A stretch of 64,000 nucleotides of DNA from Candidatus Epulonipiscium viviparus (GTDB lineage Bacteria; Bacillota; Clostridia; Lachnospirales; Cellulosilyticaceae): NCBI RefSeq assembly GCF_030708075.1, contig NZ_CP117982.1, positions 2,844,672 through 2,908,671 of the forward strand, written 5' to 3'. The notes under the pieces were generated by a model. It saw nothing but the letters and a program-made list of their open reading frames with translations. It was not told where the DNA came from and did not search any database. The stretch's first letter is position 1. Each line of letters opens with the position of its first letter. Shown here piece after piece: positions 25,976 to 34,768 of the stretch. A program made the translations under genes and the position numbers.

Positions 25976-26860
25976 TTAGTTTACTTTTTTTACTTCTACT
26001 TGTGCTAGCTTTTCAAAATATTGAACAATGCCACCGTGGTCATCGCCCATATGGCCGTCAACTTTTAATGCTTGTAATATTTCGAATAGTTGCGCTGTGT
26101 ATGGAACAGGTACATCGATTTGATGAGCTGTGTCTAATACATTTTTGATATCCTTGTGATTAATAGAAATTTTTCCGCCTGGTTTAAAATTGCGTTCAAC
26201 TATCATCGGAATTTTAGCATCTAATACTACGCTGCCTGCCAAGCCGCCCCTTATCGCTTCATACACTTTTAGCGGATCTGCACCAGCTTTGGTAGCCAGA
26301 ACAAAGGCTTCCGATACTATAGCGATGGTGTTGTTTACGATAATTTGATTCGCAAGCTTGGTAACATTTCCACTTCCGCTTGCTCCCACCAGTAATGCGG
26401 ACTTGCCCATAATATTATAGTATGGCATCAGCTCGTTAAAATCGTGTACATCACCGCCAGCCATAAACGCTAATGTTGCGCCAATGGCCCCTGGTTCTCC
26501 TCCGCTAACAGGTGCATCGACAAATCCCACACCGATTTCTTTTAGTTTGGCATATATTTCTTTCGATTCAGTTGGAGTAATAGAACTTAGATCGCAAACA
26601 ATGGTTCCAGTTTTTAGATTATCAAACAAGCCCTCAAATATTACTTGCTTTACTATAGCACCATTTGGTAAAATCAAGAAAATTCTCTCGCATTCAACTG
26701 CAATTTGTTTTAATGTAGCACCAATTCCACCTGCTGCAACTACCTCATTTACAGCAGCCTGATTAATGTCATATACATACGTTTCGCAATTGCCTTTAAT
26801 AAGGTTTAGAGCCATAGGTTTGCCCATAATTCCTAATCCAATAAATCCAACTTTATTCAT
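25976..26860 (-). CDS. ltnD: NAD-dependent 3-hydroxyisobutyrate-type dehydrogenase, probable L-threonate dehydrogenase
   Basis: The 294-residue enzyme has the N-terminal NAD-binding loop GFIGLGIMGKPMA and the substrate-binding DAPVSGGEPGAIGATLAFMAGG block. The catalytic lysine lies in GSGNVTKLANQIIV, as in GarR, 3-hydroxyisobutyrate dehydrogenase and LtnD. Given the OtnI-OtnK and OtnC partners, oxidation of L-threonate to 2-oxo-tetronate is the most economical role, since OtnI is only needed when a 2-oxo acid is made. Tartronate-semialdehyde reductase (GarR) is the main alternative. AAAGGAG precedes the ATG. Confidence 0.75.
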   Translation of the reverse strand: MNKVGFIGLGIMGKPMALNLIKGNCETYVYDINQAAVNEVVAAGGIGATLKQIAVECERIFLILPNGAIVKQVIFEGLFDNLKTGTIVCDLSSITPTESKEIYAKLKEIGVGFVDAPVSGGEPGAIGATLAFMAGGDVHDFNELMPYYNIMGKSALLVGASGSGNVTKLANQIIVNNTIAIVSEAFVLATKAGADPLKVYEAIRGGLAGSVVLDAKIPMIVERNFKPGGKISINHKDIKNVLDTAHQIDVPVPYTAQLFEILQALKVDGHMGDDHGGIVQYFEKLAQVEVKKVN

Positions 26861-26884
26861 AACAAATCTCTCCTTTTTTAGATA

Positions 26885-28141
26885 CTATAGAATAATGCCA
26901 TATAAAATTGTGGCCGCGACAGTGATCCCAGCTCCGATCACAAAATCATACGGTAAAAGTTTTAGCCTGTCAGCAACAGACATATTCACTGCTCCGGCTG
27001 AAGCATGGAAAAACGAACCTTGAGGTAATGTGTCTAATACGATTGTTCCAGCATGTAGCATTACCGCACCATATAGAGGCGCAATAACCGTTGAAATAGT
27101 GGCACCAAATGTCGACGATGCAATTGCCGCGCCTGCAGACGAAGATGCCGTCACTGCGCCCATCAATGTACCAGATATCGGAGCTAATAAAAATTCAGGC
27201 AGGTTCATCAAGTCTAGTAAATATACCAAATCATATTGTAACGCAGAGTGTTTAATAATTCCCGCTATAGTTCCGGTTCCAATTAACAATATAGCCACGG
27301 GCATCATTTTTTGAAGACCAAACGACATATATTCTCGAGCCTGTTTGGATCGCCTCATACAAACCATTCCGACTAACCCGCCAATTGGTAACGCAACAAG
27401 TGGATCCACAGTAATGCCAAAAACGGGGCGTAACACTAGCAAAGCTATAACTACTATCGGACCTGAAATCGAGGCCAAAATAGACGGAAGCTCCAGTATT
27501 ACTTCATCATTTTCTTGCTGATTGCCTATAATTGGAAATTTTTTATGTAGAAATTTGCACACGAGTATAGTAAATAGTATCCCAAATATAGCAGGTATAA
27601 ACCCAGCCATCATCAACGAAAATAATTCCACTCCAAAATTCTCTGCAGTGGCGATAGTATTTGGATTTGGTGAAATAACCATCCCGGCTTTCTCGCCTCC
27701 GACCATCGCAGCCAACAAAGTGATTTTAGAATAATTGAGTTTGTTACCTAACGCAATTGCAATGGGAGCCACAGTAATAACGGCAACATCACCAAAAACT
27801 CCAATGCCTGTTAAAATCATTGTTGAAAGCATAATTCCCAATAGCGCGCGTTTTTCTCCCATCAAGTCAATTATTTTTTCGGCAATTTTTATGGCTGCCC
27901 CCGATTTAATTAATGTTCCGGCCAACACTCCCGAAGCTATAATGCGTACTACAGCAGACATAATATCTTGCGCACCGCCAATCATAACATTTACTGTTTC
28001 GATAAGAGATGCCCCACCAACCAAACCGCCGATTAATGCTCCGACCATCATGCCATATGCAGGTTCATATCTTCGAACAATAAGAACGATGGCTATGATC
28101 AGCCCGATTAATGCACCTGCTGTTGTAATCTGTAAGTCCAT
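26885..28141 (-). CDS. GntP-family permease, probable threonate/sugar-acid importer
   Basis: The 418-residue membrane protein has about twelve hydrophobic segments and GntP-family landmarks: GALIGGLVGG, GIGVFGDVAVITVAPIA, GEKAGMVISPNPNTIA and a C-terminal GTIVLDTLPQGSFFHASAG. GntP members are proton symporters for gluconate and related sugar acids. It is the first gene of the threonate-type operon, so an aldotetronic acid is the likely cargo (inference). The ATG at 28141 lies 7 bases after AAAGGAG; a GTG two codons earlier overlaps that site. Its promoter contains a G10 tract between the -35 and -10, suggesting on/off control of the whole operon. Confidence 0.85.
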   Translation of the reverse strand: MDLQITTAGALIGLIIAIVLIVRRYEPAYGMMVGALIGGLVGGASLIETVNVMIGGAQDIMSAVVRIIASGVLAGTLIKSGAAIKIAEKIIDLMGEKRALLGIMLSTMILTGIGVFGDVAVITVAPIAIALGNKLNYSKITLLAAMVGGEKAGMVISPNPNTIATAENFGVELFSLMMAGFIPAIFGILFTILVCKFLHKKFPIIGNQQENDEVILELPSILASISGPIVVIALLVLRPVFGITVDPLVALPIGGLVGMVCMRRSKQAREYMSFGLQKMMPVAILLIGTGTIAGIIKHSALQYDLVYLLDLMNLPEFLLAPISGTLMGAVTASSSAGAAIASSTFGATISTVIAPLYGAVMLHAGTIVLDTLPQGSFFHASAGAVNMSVADRLKLLPYDFVIGAGITVAATILYGIIL

Positions 28142-28194
28142 AAACACACTCCTTTCTGGTGGTATAATTCATTGTTTCCTATTTTTACCATGTC

Positions 28195-28219
28195 ATTGTA
28201 CCCCCCCCCCGGTTGTCAA
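28195..28219 (-). promoter_or_regulatory. Promoter with a 10-G homopolymer spacer, candidate phase-variable switch
   Basis: On the minus strand a perfect -35 TTGACA (28214-28219) is followed by ACC and ten G (28201-28210), then TACAAT (28195-28200), a 5/6 match to the -10. The spacer is 13 bases, short of the usual 16-18. The start codon of the GntP-like gene is about 54 bases further on. Three or four extra G would make the spacer optimal. Confidence 0.65.
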
Positions 28220-28280
28220 GTATTTTGCGAATAATTTTTTAATTTTATTTTTGAGGCACCATTTTGTATAAAAAGACAAC

Positions 28281-28308
28281 AAAAAAGCAGCTGCCTTTCG
28301 ACAACCGC
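28281..28308 (-). terminator. Rho-independent terminator of the Mrr-like gene
   Basis: On the minus strand a 9-bp stem (GCGGTTGTC / GGCAGCTGC, with G-U pairs) capped by a GAAA tetraloop is followed by six T, 18 bases after the stop. Confidence 0.85.
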
Positions 28309-28326
28309 TTCAAATAACAAAATTAA

Positions 28327-29091
28327 TTACATATATTGAGCCACCATGCTGCGTAACTCCTCGCGTGCTATCAACCGCACATTGCACTGAGCTCCCATCT
28401 TAATGGCAGCGCGGGTAAAATAAGAGGTGGTTATAACCATGGCATCTTGAGTCTTATAAAAAGCTCGCGCAGCTATAACCTCTTGAACAGCCTTATTGCC
28501 AGTCGACCCCGTATAATGTTTCACCTGAACAGCAATCTTCTTTTGACCCTTGATAGCTATTACATCGGCCCCGAAATCACCCCTTGATGGAGTGGCATAA
28601 CTTTTGCTATACCCCATCTTGATAAATAAATCGCATATAAACTTTTCGAATTCAAATGGATCCATAGCATCTATCATTCTCATAGTATACTTTTTTTGAT
28701 AGCGCGTAGACTCTCTGGCATTTTCGCCAAAGCATTCTTTTAGGATCACCCCGATTATGGCACCTATTATGGCGGCTATAACCAAATATTTTCCGTATTG
28801 AATATCAAAACGTTCGTATACAATGCATCCAGCGATGCATAATATGATGGATAGAATATCAGCAAGTCTAATTGCTATCCTGCTCACAGAATTTATAGGA
28901 TAAAGTATATAGCTTTCGGATCCCACACCCAAAATTTCCATTATAACCACCGCCACAATGGACGCAACGATAGCCGATATGATCAAATACCTGTTATCAT
29001 CAAAGCCCAAATCATATACTATCAACCCTACAGCAAATAACATTATTAGCGATACATTAATCGCTTTGGCTATTGCCTCTTTGTCATACAT
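28327..29091 (-). CDS. Membrane-anchored Mrr-like restriction endonuclease-fold protein
   Basis: The 254-residue protein has hydrophobic segments in its first 130 residues (SLIMLFAVGLIVYDLG, YLIISAIVASIVAVVIM, ILSIILCIAGCIVY, YLVIAAIIGAIIGVI), consistent with four membrane helices. Residues about 145-254 are a Mrr_cat-type PD-(D/E)xK nuclease domain, with DPFEFEKFICDLFIKMGY, the metal-binding GDFGADVIA and the catalytic QVKHYTG (QxK), followed by AVQEVIAARAFY. Such proteins cleave or sense DNA, often modified DNA, and membrane-bound forms are common in Firmicutes with unproven roles. No methylase is nearby. The ATG at 29091 follows GGAAG; the longer frame lacks a ribosome site. Confidence 0.82.
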   Translation of the reverse strand: MYDKEAIAKAINVSLIMLFAVGLIVYDLGFDDNRYLIISAIVASIVAVVIMEILGVGSESYILYPINSVSRIAIRLADILSIILCIAGCIVYERFDIQYGKYLVIAAIIGAIIGVILKECFGENARESTRYQKKYTMRMIDAMDPFEFEKFICDLFIKMGYSKSYATPSRGDFGADVIAIKGQKKIAVQVKHYTGSTGNKAVQEVIAARAFYKTQDAMVITTSYFTRAAIKMGAQCNVRLIAREELRSMVAQYM

Positions 29092-29162
29092 AACACATCT
29101 TCCTTTTCGTAGTAATTTATTATGTTGTAGTATACAATATATTGTCAAATAATGCTAGGAAG

Positions 29163-30650
29163 TTATCGATTATTGAAAAAATCAGACATTTCTTCGTATA
29201 AATGTGTCTGTTTAATGCTATGCCTCATATCCTGCATGCTGTTTTTAACGCTACGCTTCATGGTGTTGAGTATATATTTGGCGTCAGCTGCCATATTATG
29301 AAAAGTATTTCTTTTGTATTTGGAATATTTTCGCTTTTCGGCAGCTCGGCGCTCTAGCTCGGCCTTTAGCTCAGCATCGCGTTTGGCCTGTTCTTCTTTG
29401 GCAGTAGCAAATAGTTTTTCTTCCTCTTCTCTAGCTTTTGCGATCTGCTTATTTAGCTCAGCTCGAATTTCGGCATCTCGAATTGCTTTGAGTCTGTTTT
29501 CCTCGGCAGCTATTTTTTCGCGTTCGGCTGCTCTTTTCTTTCGTTCCATTTCTCGTATTGCTCGCTCAGAAGCTTTTCGTTCTTGATTTAGTTTCCTTTC
29601 AGCATCTTTTATTTCTTGCTTTATTCTATTTGCTGTAGTCTTTATTTCGTGTTCTTCTTTTCTTTTTTGTTGCTTTGATTTGGCTAATATGTCACGTTGT
29701 TCTTTTTCTATTTTTGCGGCGGCGATACGTCTTTCTCGTTCGACGCTTTCGGCCATTTTTTGGTCTTGCTTCGCATTGGCGATTGCCTGATATTGGGCTC
29801 TTCTATGTTTAGCTTTTTGATATATAGCATTTAAATATATGCAACAGTGTATAAATAATTGGATACTAAAAGTAGTCGCTAAATATGCTAGAAGTAACAT
29901 AAGCGTTATAATTACCCACAATGCCCAAAATGATAAACCTGTATTCTGTTCGGGGTACCATATAAAAGTTACTATAAATGCTATACTTGTACAGGAAAAT
30001 ATTGTAAAATTCAAACATTTAATATAAGCGCTATAGGTTTTAAACGAATATTTGCGGTGTAATAAACACAGTACTTGTATTGTGTATACTAGTCCAAATG
30101 ACGCCAGTAAGTCAATATCTACCAAAAAGCTTATAACCCAGGCAATAAGAAAAGAAGGAATGATCATTATTAATAAATGAAATATAGTTTTTATTATTAT
30201 AGCAAAAGTACTTTGAAATGGCCTTTCTACACAAACAATCACGACCGTCGTTATAACTGCCGCTATTATCATTACTGCCAAGATCAGTGTGACAATCAAC
30301 ACGCCTATGGTAGCGGCAAACAATATTATATTCAAGTTGGATATGATAAATTGTGAGTTGTGCGATATCATCGTTATCATTTCATGCATCAATGAACCGC
30401 GTAGTAACCATCTAACTTTATAAAAAAAATCATCTAGATCAGGGAATAACCAAGTATCTATATGTATAACTCCAATTAATGCTGCTATAAAATATGTAAG
30501 CACAATTAATATATTTAACAAAAATATAAACCATATCCAAAATTTAAATGCAGCTTTTATAGATACGTCTGTTAAGACCACGATAGGTATCGAGATTAAT
30601 AACAATCCCACCAAGATCAAAATTAACGCAACAATAAATGTTTCACTCAT
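29163..30650 (-). CDS. Membrane protein with long charged C-terminal coiled coil (paralogue pair, member 1)
   Basis: The 495-residue product starts with about six to seven hydrophobic segments (MSETFIVALILILVGLLLIS, FWIWFIFLLNILIVLTYFIAA, then segments near 110-135, 155-180, 190-205, 215-270). Residues about 285-440 form an alanine, glutamate, lysine and arginine-rich coiled coil (EQRDILAKSKQQKRKEEHE, EREKIAAEENRLKAIR). A basic tail follows. The membrane part is paralogous to the gene at 30795-31652, which lacks the coil, and their 5' leaders are also similar. I do not recognise the family. A membrane-anchored cytoplasmic coil suggests a scaffold or signalling role. It has its own promoter and a GGAGG site. 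Confidence 0.7.
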   Translation of the reverse strand: MSETFIVALILILVGLLLISIPIVVLTDVSIKAAFKFWIWFIFLLNILIVLTYFIAALIGVIHIDTWLFPDLDDFFYKVRWLLRGSLMHEMITMISHNSQFIISNLNIILFAATIGVLIVTLILAVMIIAAVITTVVIVCVERPFQSTFAIIIKTIFHLLIMIIPSFLIAWVISFLVDIDLLASFGLVYTIQVLCLLHRKYSFKTYSAYIKCLNFTIFSCTSIAFIVTFIWYPEQNTGLSFWALWVIITLMLLLAYLATTFSIQLFIHCCIYLNAIYQKAKHRRAQYQAIANAKQDQKMAESVERERRIAAAKIEKEQRDILAKSKQQKRKEEHEIKTTANRIKQEIKDAERKLNQERKASERAIREMERKKRAAEREKIAAEENRLKAIRDAEIRAELNKQIAKAREEEEKLFATAKEEQAKRDAELKAELERRAAEKRKYSKYKRNTFHNMAADAKYILNTMKRSVKNSMQDMRHSIKQTHLYEEMSDFFNNR

Positions 30651-30702
30651 AAACTTCCTCCTTATATCCTACACTTATCTTTTATTGATGTAGCTCGTCT
30701 AT

Positions 30703-30732
30703 ATTTTATCGCATATGCTATAGCCGTGTCAA
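30703..30732 (-). promoter_or_regulatory. Sigma-A-type promoter of the coiled-coil membrane protein
   Basis: Consensus TTGACA and TAAAAT lie 18 bases apart on the minus strand, about 50 bases before the ATG at 30650. Confidence 0.7.
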
Positions 30733-30757
30733 TATTTCCCATCAAAAATTAAGCATC

Positions 30758-30783
30758 AAAAAAGCGATTACTATTGCAATCGC
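30758..30783 (-). terminator. Rho-independent terminator of the shorter membrane paralogue
   Basis: A GCGATT / AATCGC stem with an 8-base loop is followed on the minus strand by six T, 12 bases after the stop at 30795. Confidence 0.85.
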
Positions 30784-30794
30784 CTCATCAATAT

Positions 30795-31652
30795 CTATTT
30801 TCTGGCTTTAAAATACTTATTATGTAGCCGTCTTATATGCATTCCTTTGAAAATATATCTAACAACGAGATTAGTAGCCAAGTATGCTATCATCAACCAA
30901 AAGGTTATCCACACAAGCGATGTCAAAAATGATACACTGAAATACGTAATAGAATTTAACATAAACGTAACTATAAACGCGACACTCACGCACGCAAACA
31001 TTGTAAACCCCAAAAACTTAATATAATCTGAATAATAACGCACAAATTTATTCCTATATATTAAAAGCAAAACTCTTGTTGTGAGCACTAGCCAAAACAG
31101 TGTCGAAAGGTCGATCTCAACAAATAGACACAAAAACCAAGCTATAATAAGAGCTGAAAAGCCCATCCTGCAGACGAAAAATACGCCTGTGCATATTGAT
31201 TTTATATACCGAGATGATCTTTCGGTCCAAATGGCTCTTATCACAGTGGCAAAGGCGACCATAGTCATCACAATCAAACTCAAAAAGATGATCAAACTTA
31301 GAATAGTTGCAACCATCCATATTGAACCAAAATTATCTATTATAAATTCGCGATTTGCTGCTACTATAATTTCGAACTCATACATAAGCGAGTTATCAAA
31401 CAATACTCTTAGATCATATGAAAAATCTCGTATCCAGTCGAATATCCGATAATCAGTATACCAATACATAAGCTCTATCGATGCAAGCATAAAATATGTT
31501 AGTAAAATTAGCATATTGAATAAAAATATAAACGATATCCAAAATTTAAACGCATCTTTTGCAGATACGTCTGTTAAGATCACGACAGGTATCGAAACTA
31601 ACAATAATCCCACTATGATCACAATTAACGTAACAATAAATGTTTCACTCAT
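30795..31652 (-). CDS. Membrane protein without coiled coil (paralogue pair, member 2)
   Basis: The 285-residue protein matches the membrane portion of the 495-residue neighbour, with the same opening MSETFIVTLIVIIVGLLLVS, VVILTDVSAKDAFKFWISF and a matching series of hydrophobic segments to about residue 270. It ends with a short basic tail (HIRRLHNKYFKARK) where the paralogue has its long coil. The leader and ribosome site (GGAGGAAGTTT before ATG) are nearly the same in both, so the duplication included regulatory DNA. Each copy has its own promoter and terminator. The family is not recognised and the function is unknown. Confidence 0.7.
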   Translation of the reverse strand: MSETFIVTLIVIIVGLLLVSIPVVILTDVSAKDAFKFWISFIFLFNMLILLTYFMLASIELMYWYTDYRIFDWIRDFSYDLRVLFDNSLMYEFEIIVAANREFIIDNFGSIWMVATILSLIIFLSLIVMTMVAFATVIRAIWTERSSRYIKSICTGVFFVCRMGFSALIIAWFLCLFVEIDLSTLFWLVLTTRVLLLIYRNKFVRYYSDYIKFLGFTMFACVSVAFIVTFMLNSITYFSVSFLTSLVWITFWLMIAYLATNLVVRYIFKGMHIRRLHNKYFKARK

Positions 31653-31698
31653 AAACTTCCTCCTTATGACTTACCTTTTACTGATATAACTTGTCTAT

Positions 31699-31727
31699 AT
31701 TATATCACAATGTATAAAAAATGTAAA
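31699..31727 (-). promoter_or_regulatory. Sigma-A-type promoter of the shorter membrane paralogue
   Basis: TTTACA and TATAAT are separated by exactly 17 bases on the minus strand, about 47 bases before the ATG at 31652. Confidence 0.75.
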
Positions 31728-31738
31728 TATTTCCCACT

Positions 31739-31767
31739 AAAAAAGCGACTGCTATCACAACAGCCGC
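31739..31767 (-). terminator. Rho-independent terminator of the solute-binding lipoprotein gene
   Basis: A GCGGCTG / CAGTCGC stem (one G-U pair) is followed by six T on the minus strand, 12 bases after the stop at 31780. Confidence 0.82.
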
Positions 31768-31779
31768 GCATCATCAAAT

Positions 31780-33177
31780 TTATTTTACTATAGTTTCGCC
31801 ATTTGCTTTTGCCACAGCAGCGTCTATCGTTCCAGCAAAGCTTTCTACTGCCTCCATCACTGTCGCTCCCTTATACATCATGGCCTGTGTCAATGGATTT
31901 GTTCCCGCACCAGATAGCAGTTCGCGATAGTCCATTACCATATTGCCCGGCTCTTTCGCATATGCAAGAGTTTGGTCCACCGACTCGGCATCTCGATAGC
32001 GTTTATACTCTGCTAACATCCAGTCATCTTCATCGTCATAACCAGGTGCTTGCGATGCCCACATGTCCATAGCAAAGGCAATATTTTCGGCCTCTTCTTT
32101 TGTATATGTGCTTGGAATCATCCAAACTTCCGCATTTCCTCCGGCATAATATTTGTCTGCATCTGGTCCTTTGGGAAATAACAATAGTCCATAGTCATCT
32201 TCCATATCTTGGAAGAAGGATACCTTGTTACTATCGCCATAATAAAACGCAACGCCGCCAGTTATAAACATTTCATCAGACCCATCCCAGTGCGCAGTGT
32301 GTGTATCAAAGTCTTTCTTCAAAAATTGATCGGCCCATTCAAGCGCCGCAATTACCTCTGGTTCAAATATATCGTTGTGTAACTTTCCGTTTTCATCTTT
32401 GGAGACCATTCGCGAACCATTGGATATAACTGCGGCAGTGTAGAGTAATCCTGTTGTTTCGATAGCATACGTATCAGAAATTCCGTCGTTATCTTTATCG
32501 CGAGTTACTTGATTCGCCACCTCCTCAAATTTTTCCCATGTCCATTCACCATTTGCTTGCCATTCGTATAGTTGCTCCGATTCTATTCCGGCTTCGGCTA
32601 ACAGTCTCTTATTGAAGAATAGGAAATTTCTGGGAGTTTGATCTGGCAATACACCATAAATACTATCCCCAACGGTTGTTACATCCTTTGCGATATCGTC
32701 CCATTTCCAATGATCTAAATCTATCGAATCTAGAGTTGTAAGGTCATAAACTAAGCCATTGTCTATAGCGGGCCTTGCAAAGGCAGATGCGAGATGAAAT
32801 ATTTCAGCTGCAGGATCGCCGGCCAAAGTTGATGTTGACAATAGCTCTAAAGTGGTGTTCCACTTGCCCATAATAATTTCTTCGAATTGAAAATTATTGT
32901 TCTCCATTACTTCATGGCGAAATTCCCATAGTGCTTCTTCCTGAGCAGACCGTTTAACCTCGGGTTCTGTCTGTTCAAACCATGATGCAATAGTATAAGT
33001 TTTGCCACCCAAGTCTCGATAGACTGGCTCGGCATCTGCTGCTGCGGCTGTTGCTGCGGTTGTTGCTGCAGATGTAGGAGTCGTTTCAGTAACTGGTACG
33101 GTGGCTTCTTCAGCGCATCCAGCCAAGGCAAATGCTATTAGTCCTAGTAATATAGCATGTTTAAATTTGTTACTCAT
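31780..33177 (-). CDS. Extracellular solute-binding lipoprotein of an ABC importer
   Basis: The 465-residue protein begins with a lipoprotein signal (LLGLIAFALAGC, lipobox cysteine C21) and a Thr/Ala-rich linker. A family-1-type periplasmic-binding fold follows, with KTYTIASWFEQTEP, FHLASAFARPAIDNGLVYDLT, FFNKRLLAEAGI and WTWEKFEEVANQVTRDKDNDG. Such proteins bind oligosaccharides or related solutes at the membrane surface. No permease or ATPase gene adjoins it, and it has its own terminator, so it is an orphan that must use transporter parts encoded elsewhere. The ligand is unknown; algal oligosaccharides are a guess from the rest of the window. Confidence 0.88.
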   Translation of the reverse strand: MSNKFKHAILLGLIAFALAGCAEEATVPVTETTPTSAATTAATAAAADAEPVYRDLGGKTYTIASWFEQTEPEVKRSAQEEALWEFRHEVMENNNFQFEEIIMGKWNTTLELLSTSTLAGDPAAEIFHLASAFARPAIDNGLVYDLTTLDSIDLDHWKWDDIAKDVTTVGDSIYGVLPDQTPRNFLFFNKRLLAEAGIESEQLYEWQANGEWTWEKFEEVANQVTRDKDNDGISDTYAIETTGLLYTAAVISNGSRMVSKDENGKLHNDIFEPEVIAALEWADQFLKKDFDTHTAHWDGSDEMFITGGVAFYYGDSNKVSFFQDMEDDYGLLLFPKGPDADKYYAGGNAEVWMIPSTYTKEEAENIAFAMDMWASQAPGYDDEDDWMLAEYKRYRDAESVDQTLAYAKEPGNMVMDYRELLSGAGTNPLTQAMMYKGATVMEAVESFAGTIDAAVAKANGETIVK

Positions 33178-33328
33178 AAAATCCCTCCATGTGTTTTATT
33201 TTTGTAAGCAATCAATGTTTATGTACATACTTTATAAGTAAACTGTTATTTTTGGTATTTAATTGGTATTTTTAATAATTATATAGCAATTTAGAAAAAT
33301 GTCAATAGGAGTATTGCTATTTTGATAA

Positions 33329-33357
33329 TTGCTTTCTTAGAATGGTTGAAATATAAT
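33329..33357 (+). promoter_or_regulatory. Possible promoter of the acyltransferase gene
   Basis: TTGCTT and TATAAT lie 17 bases apart, about 40 bases before the ATG at 33397. The -35 match is weak. Confidence 0.4.
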
Positions 33358-33396
33358 TAGAGGGCGTACTATTTTTTGAAGGGAGTGTTTGCGATT

Positions 33397-34395
33397 ATGC
33401 AAGAAAGAATCAGGTATTTTGATATTTTAAGAATTATTGCGATAGAGTTTGTGATATGGTTGCATTGTATGTCTGGTTTTATAATTTCAACGTCTATTTA
33501 TGGGAGCCGTTCTTGGGATGCTTTTATCGTTATCAATGAGATAGTTAGAGCAGGAGTGCCATTATTTTTGATGCTGAGCGGATATTTGGCATTAAATTCG
33601 TCGCTAGATATGAAAACATTTTATAAAAAACGCTTTGTGCGCATTCTGATGCCGTTAATTAGCTGGAACGTTATATATTTTGTCTGGAGCATGTTTGGGG
33701 GAAGAGAGAGCTCTTTTTTTGTAGCGCTGTTTAATGAAGGTCAATATTATCATATGTGGTTTGTGTATATGCTGCTGGGAATGTATTTTGTCGCACCATT
33801 TTTAAAAATAATAATAAATCATATAAGTCTAAAGCAGGTGCTTCTCTTATTTATAATAATTATCTTTCCGCAAACCATTATTCCGTTTATAAATGCTATA
33901 ACAGGACTTAATCTGTATGTCGCTTACCCTGTCTTTGAAAATTACTTGGGATATTTTGTATTAGGATATATACTGGGAAAATTTGAGATTCCTATACAAT
34001 ATAGAATGGCCATATATGCGGCGGGGGTGCTGGGTGCTGGGTTTGCAATAGTCGGAAACTGTGCAGCCTCTTCGGTAGAGGGAATAAATTTGGTTTATAA
34101 TGGAGGGTATAGTTTTAATCATTACTTAGTGGCCGGAGCGATATTTACATTTGTTAAATATCTGCCTATTACGTATTCTGTCAGGGCAAAAAAGTGTTTG
34201 CGTGGATGGTCAGATATTATATTTGGGGTATATTTTATTCATGTAATTATATTAGAAATATTAAGTAACTTTTTATATTTGGAGCTTTCTCCTATAAAGA
34301 TTGTTGCGATATATTTTTGCTTAACTTCTATCATCTCAACAGCGATTATTGCGGTATTATCCAGAATAACTTTTTTGCGCAAATTGTTGATTTAA
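33397..34395 (+). CDS. Acyltransferase family 3 membrane protein
   Basis: The 332-residue protein has about ten membrane segments and the acyltransferase-3 opening RIRYFDILRIIAIEFVIWLHC, in which the histidine is the catalytic-type residue. RAGVPLFLMLSGYL and HMWFVYMLLGMYFVAPFLK are also typical. These enzymes transfer acetyl or other acyl groups to extracytoplasmic sugars such as peptidoglycan, teichoic acids or exopolysaccharides. The ATG at 33397 is used; an upstream TTG at 33376 overlaps the AAGGGAG ribosome site. The rpsT promoter begins 3 bases after its stop. Confidence 0.88.
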   Translation: MQERIRYFDILRIIAIEFVIWLHCMSGFIISTSIYGSRSWDAFIVINEIVRAGVPLFLMLSGYLALNSSLDMKTFYKKRFVRILMPLISWNVIYFVWSMFGGRESSFFVALFNEGQYYHMWFVYMLLGMYFVAPFLKIIINHISLKQVLLLFIIIIFPQTIIPFINAITGLNLYVAYPVFENYLGYFVLGYILGKFEIPIQYRMAIYAAGVLGAGFAIVGNCAASSVEGINLVYNGGYSFNHYLVAGAIFTFVKYLPITYSVRAKKCLRGWSDIIFGVYFIHVIILEILSNFLYLELSPIKIVAIYFCLTSIISTAIIAVLSRITFLRKLLI

Positions 34396-34398
34396 TGG

Positions 34399-34427
34399 TT
34401 GACTTTTAATACGCTTGGCCTTATAAT
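34399..34427 (+). promoter_or_regulatory. Strong sigma-A promoter of rpsT
   Basis: TTGACT and TATAAT with a 17-base spacer lie about 68 bases before the rpsT ATG. Confidence 0.85.
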
Positions 34428-34494
34428 GTGTAAATGTTGACTCTATTCCCCCAAAAACCGTGTCTAATTAAAATTATGAATGGAGACCACTAAA

Positions 34495-34758
34495 ATGGCA
34501 AATATTAAATCAGCAAAAAAACGTATTAAAGTTATCGAAACTAAAACAGCAAGAAATAAAGCAATTAAATCTGCAGTAAAAACTTATGCTAAAAAAGTGA
34601 TTGCTTCTGTGAATGCTGGCGAAAAAGATACTGCTGATGCAAACCTAAAAGTAGCAGTAAAGGCTATCGACAAAGCCTGTGCAAAAGGAGTATATCACAA
34701 AAACACAGCTTCACGCAAAAAGTCTACACTTGCGACTTTAGTTAATAATATGGCTTAA
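34495..34758 (+). CDS. rpsT: Small ribosomal subunit protein bS20
   Basis: The 87-residue basic helical protein begins MANIKSAKKRIKVIETKTARNKA and ends with GVYHKNTASRKKSTLATLVNNMA, matching bS20 in length and sequence. It binds 16S rRNA in early 30S assembly. The ATG at 34495 follows GGAG by 9 bases and gives the conserved MANIKSAKKR start; five extra codons upstream are not used. It is a single-gene unit with its own promoter and terminator, the common layout in Firmicutes. Confidence 0.97.
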   Translation: MANIKSAKKRIKVIETKTARNKAIKSAVKTYAKKVIASVNAGEKDTADANLKVAVKAIDKACAKGVYHKNTASRKKSTLATLVNNMA

Positions 34759-34768
34759 TAAAAAAAAG

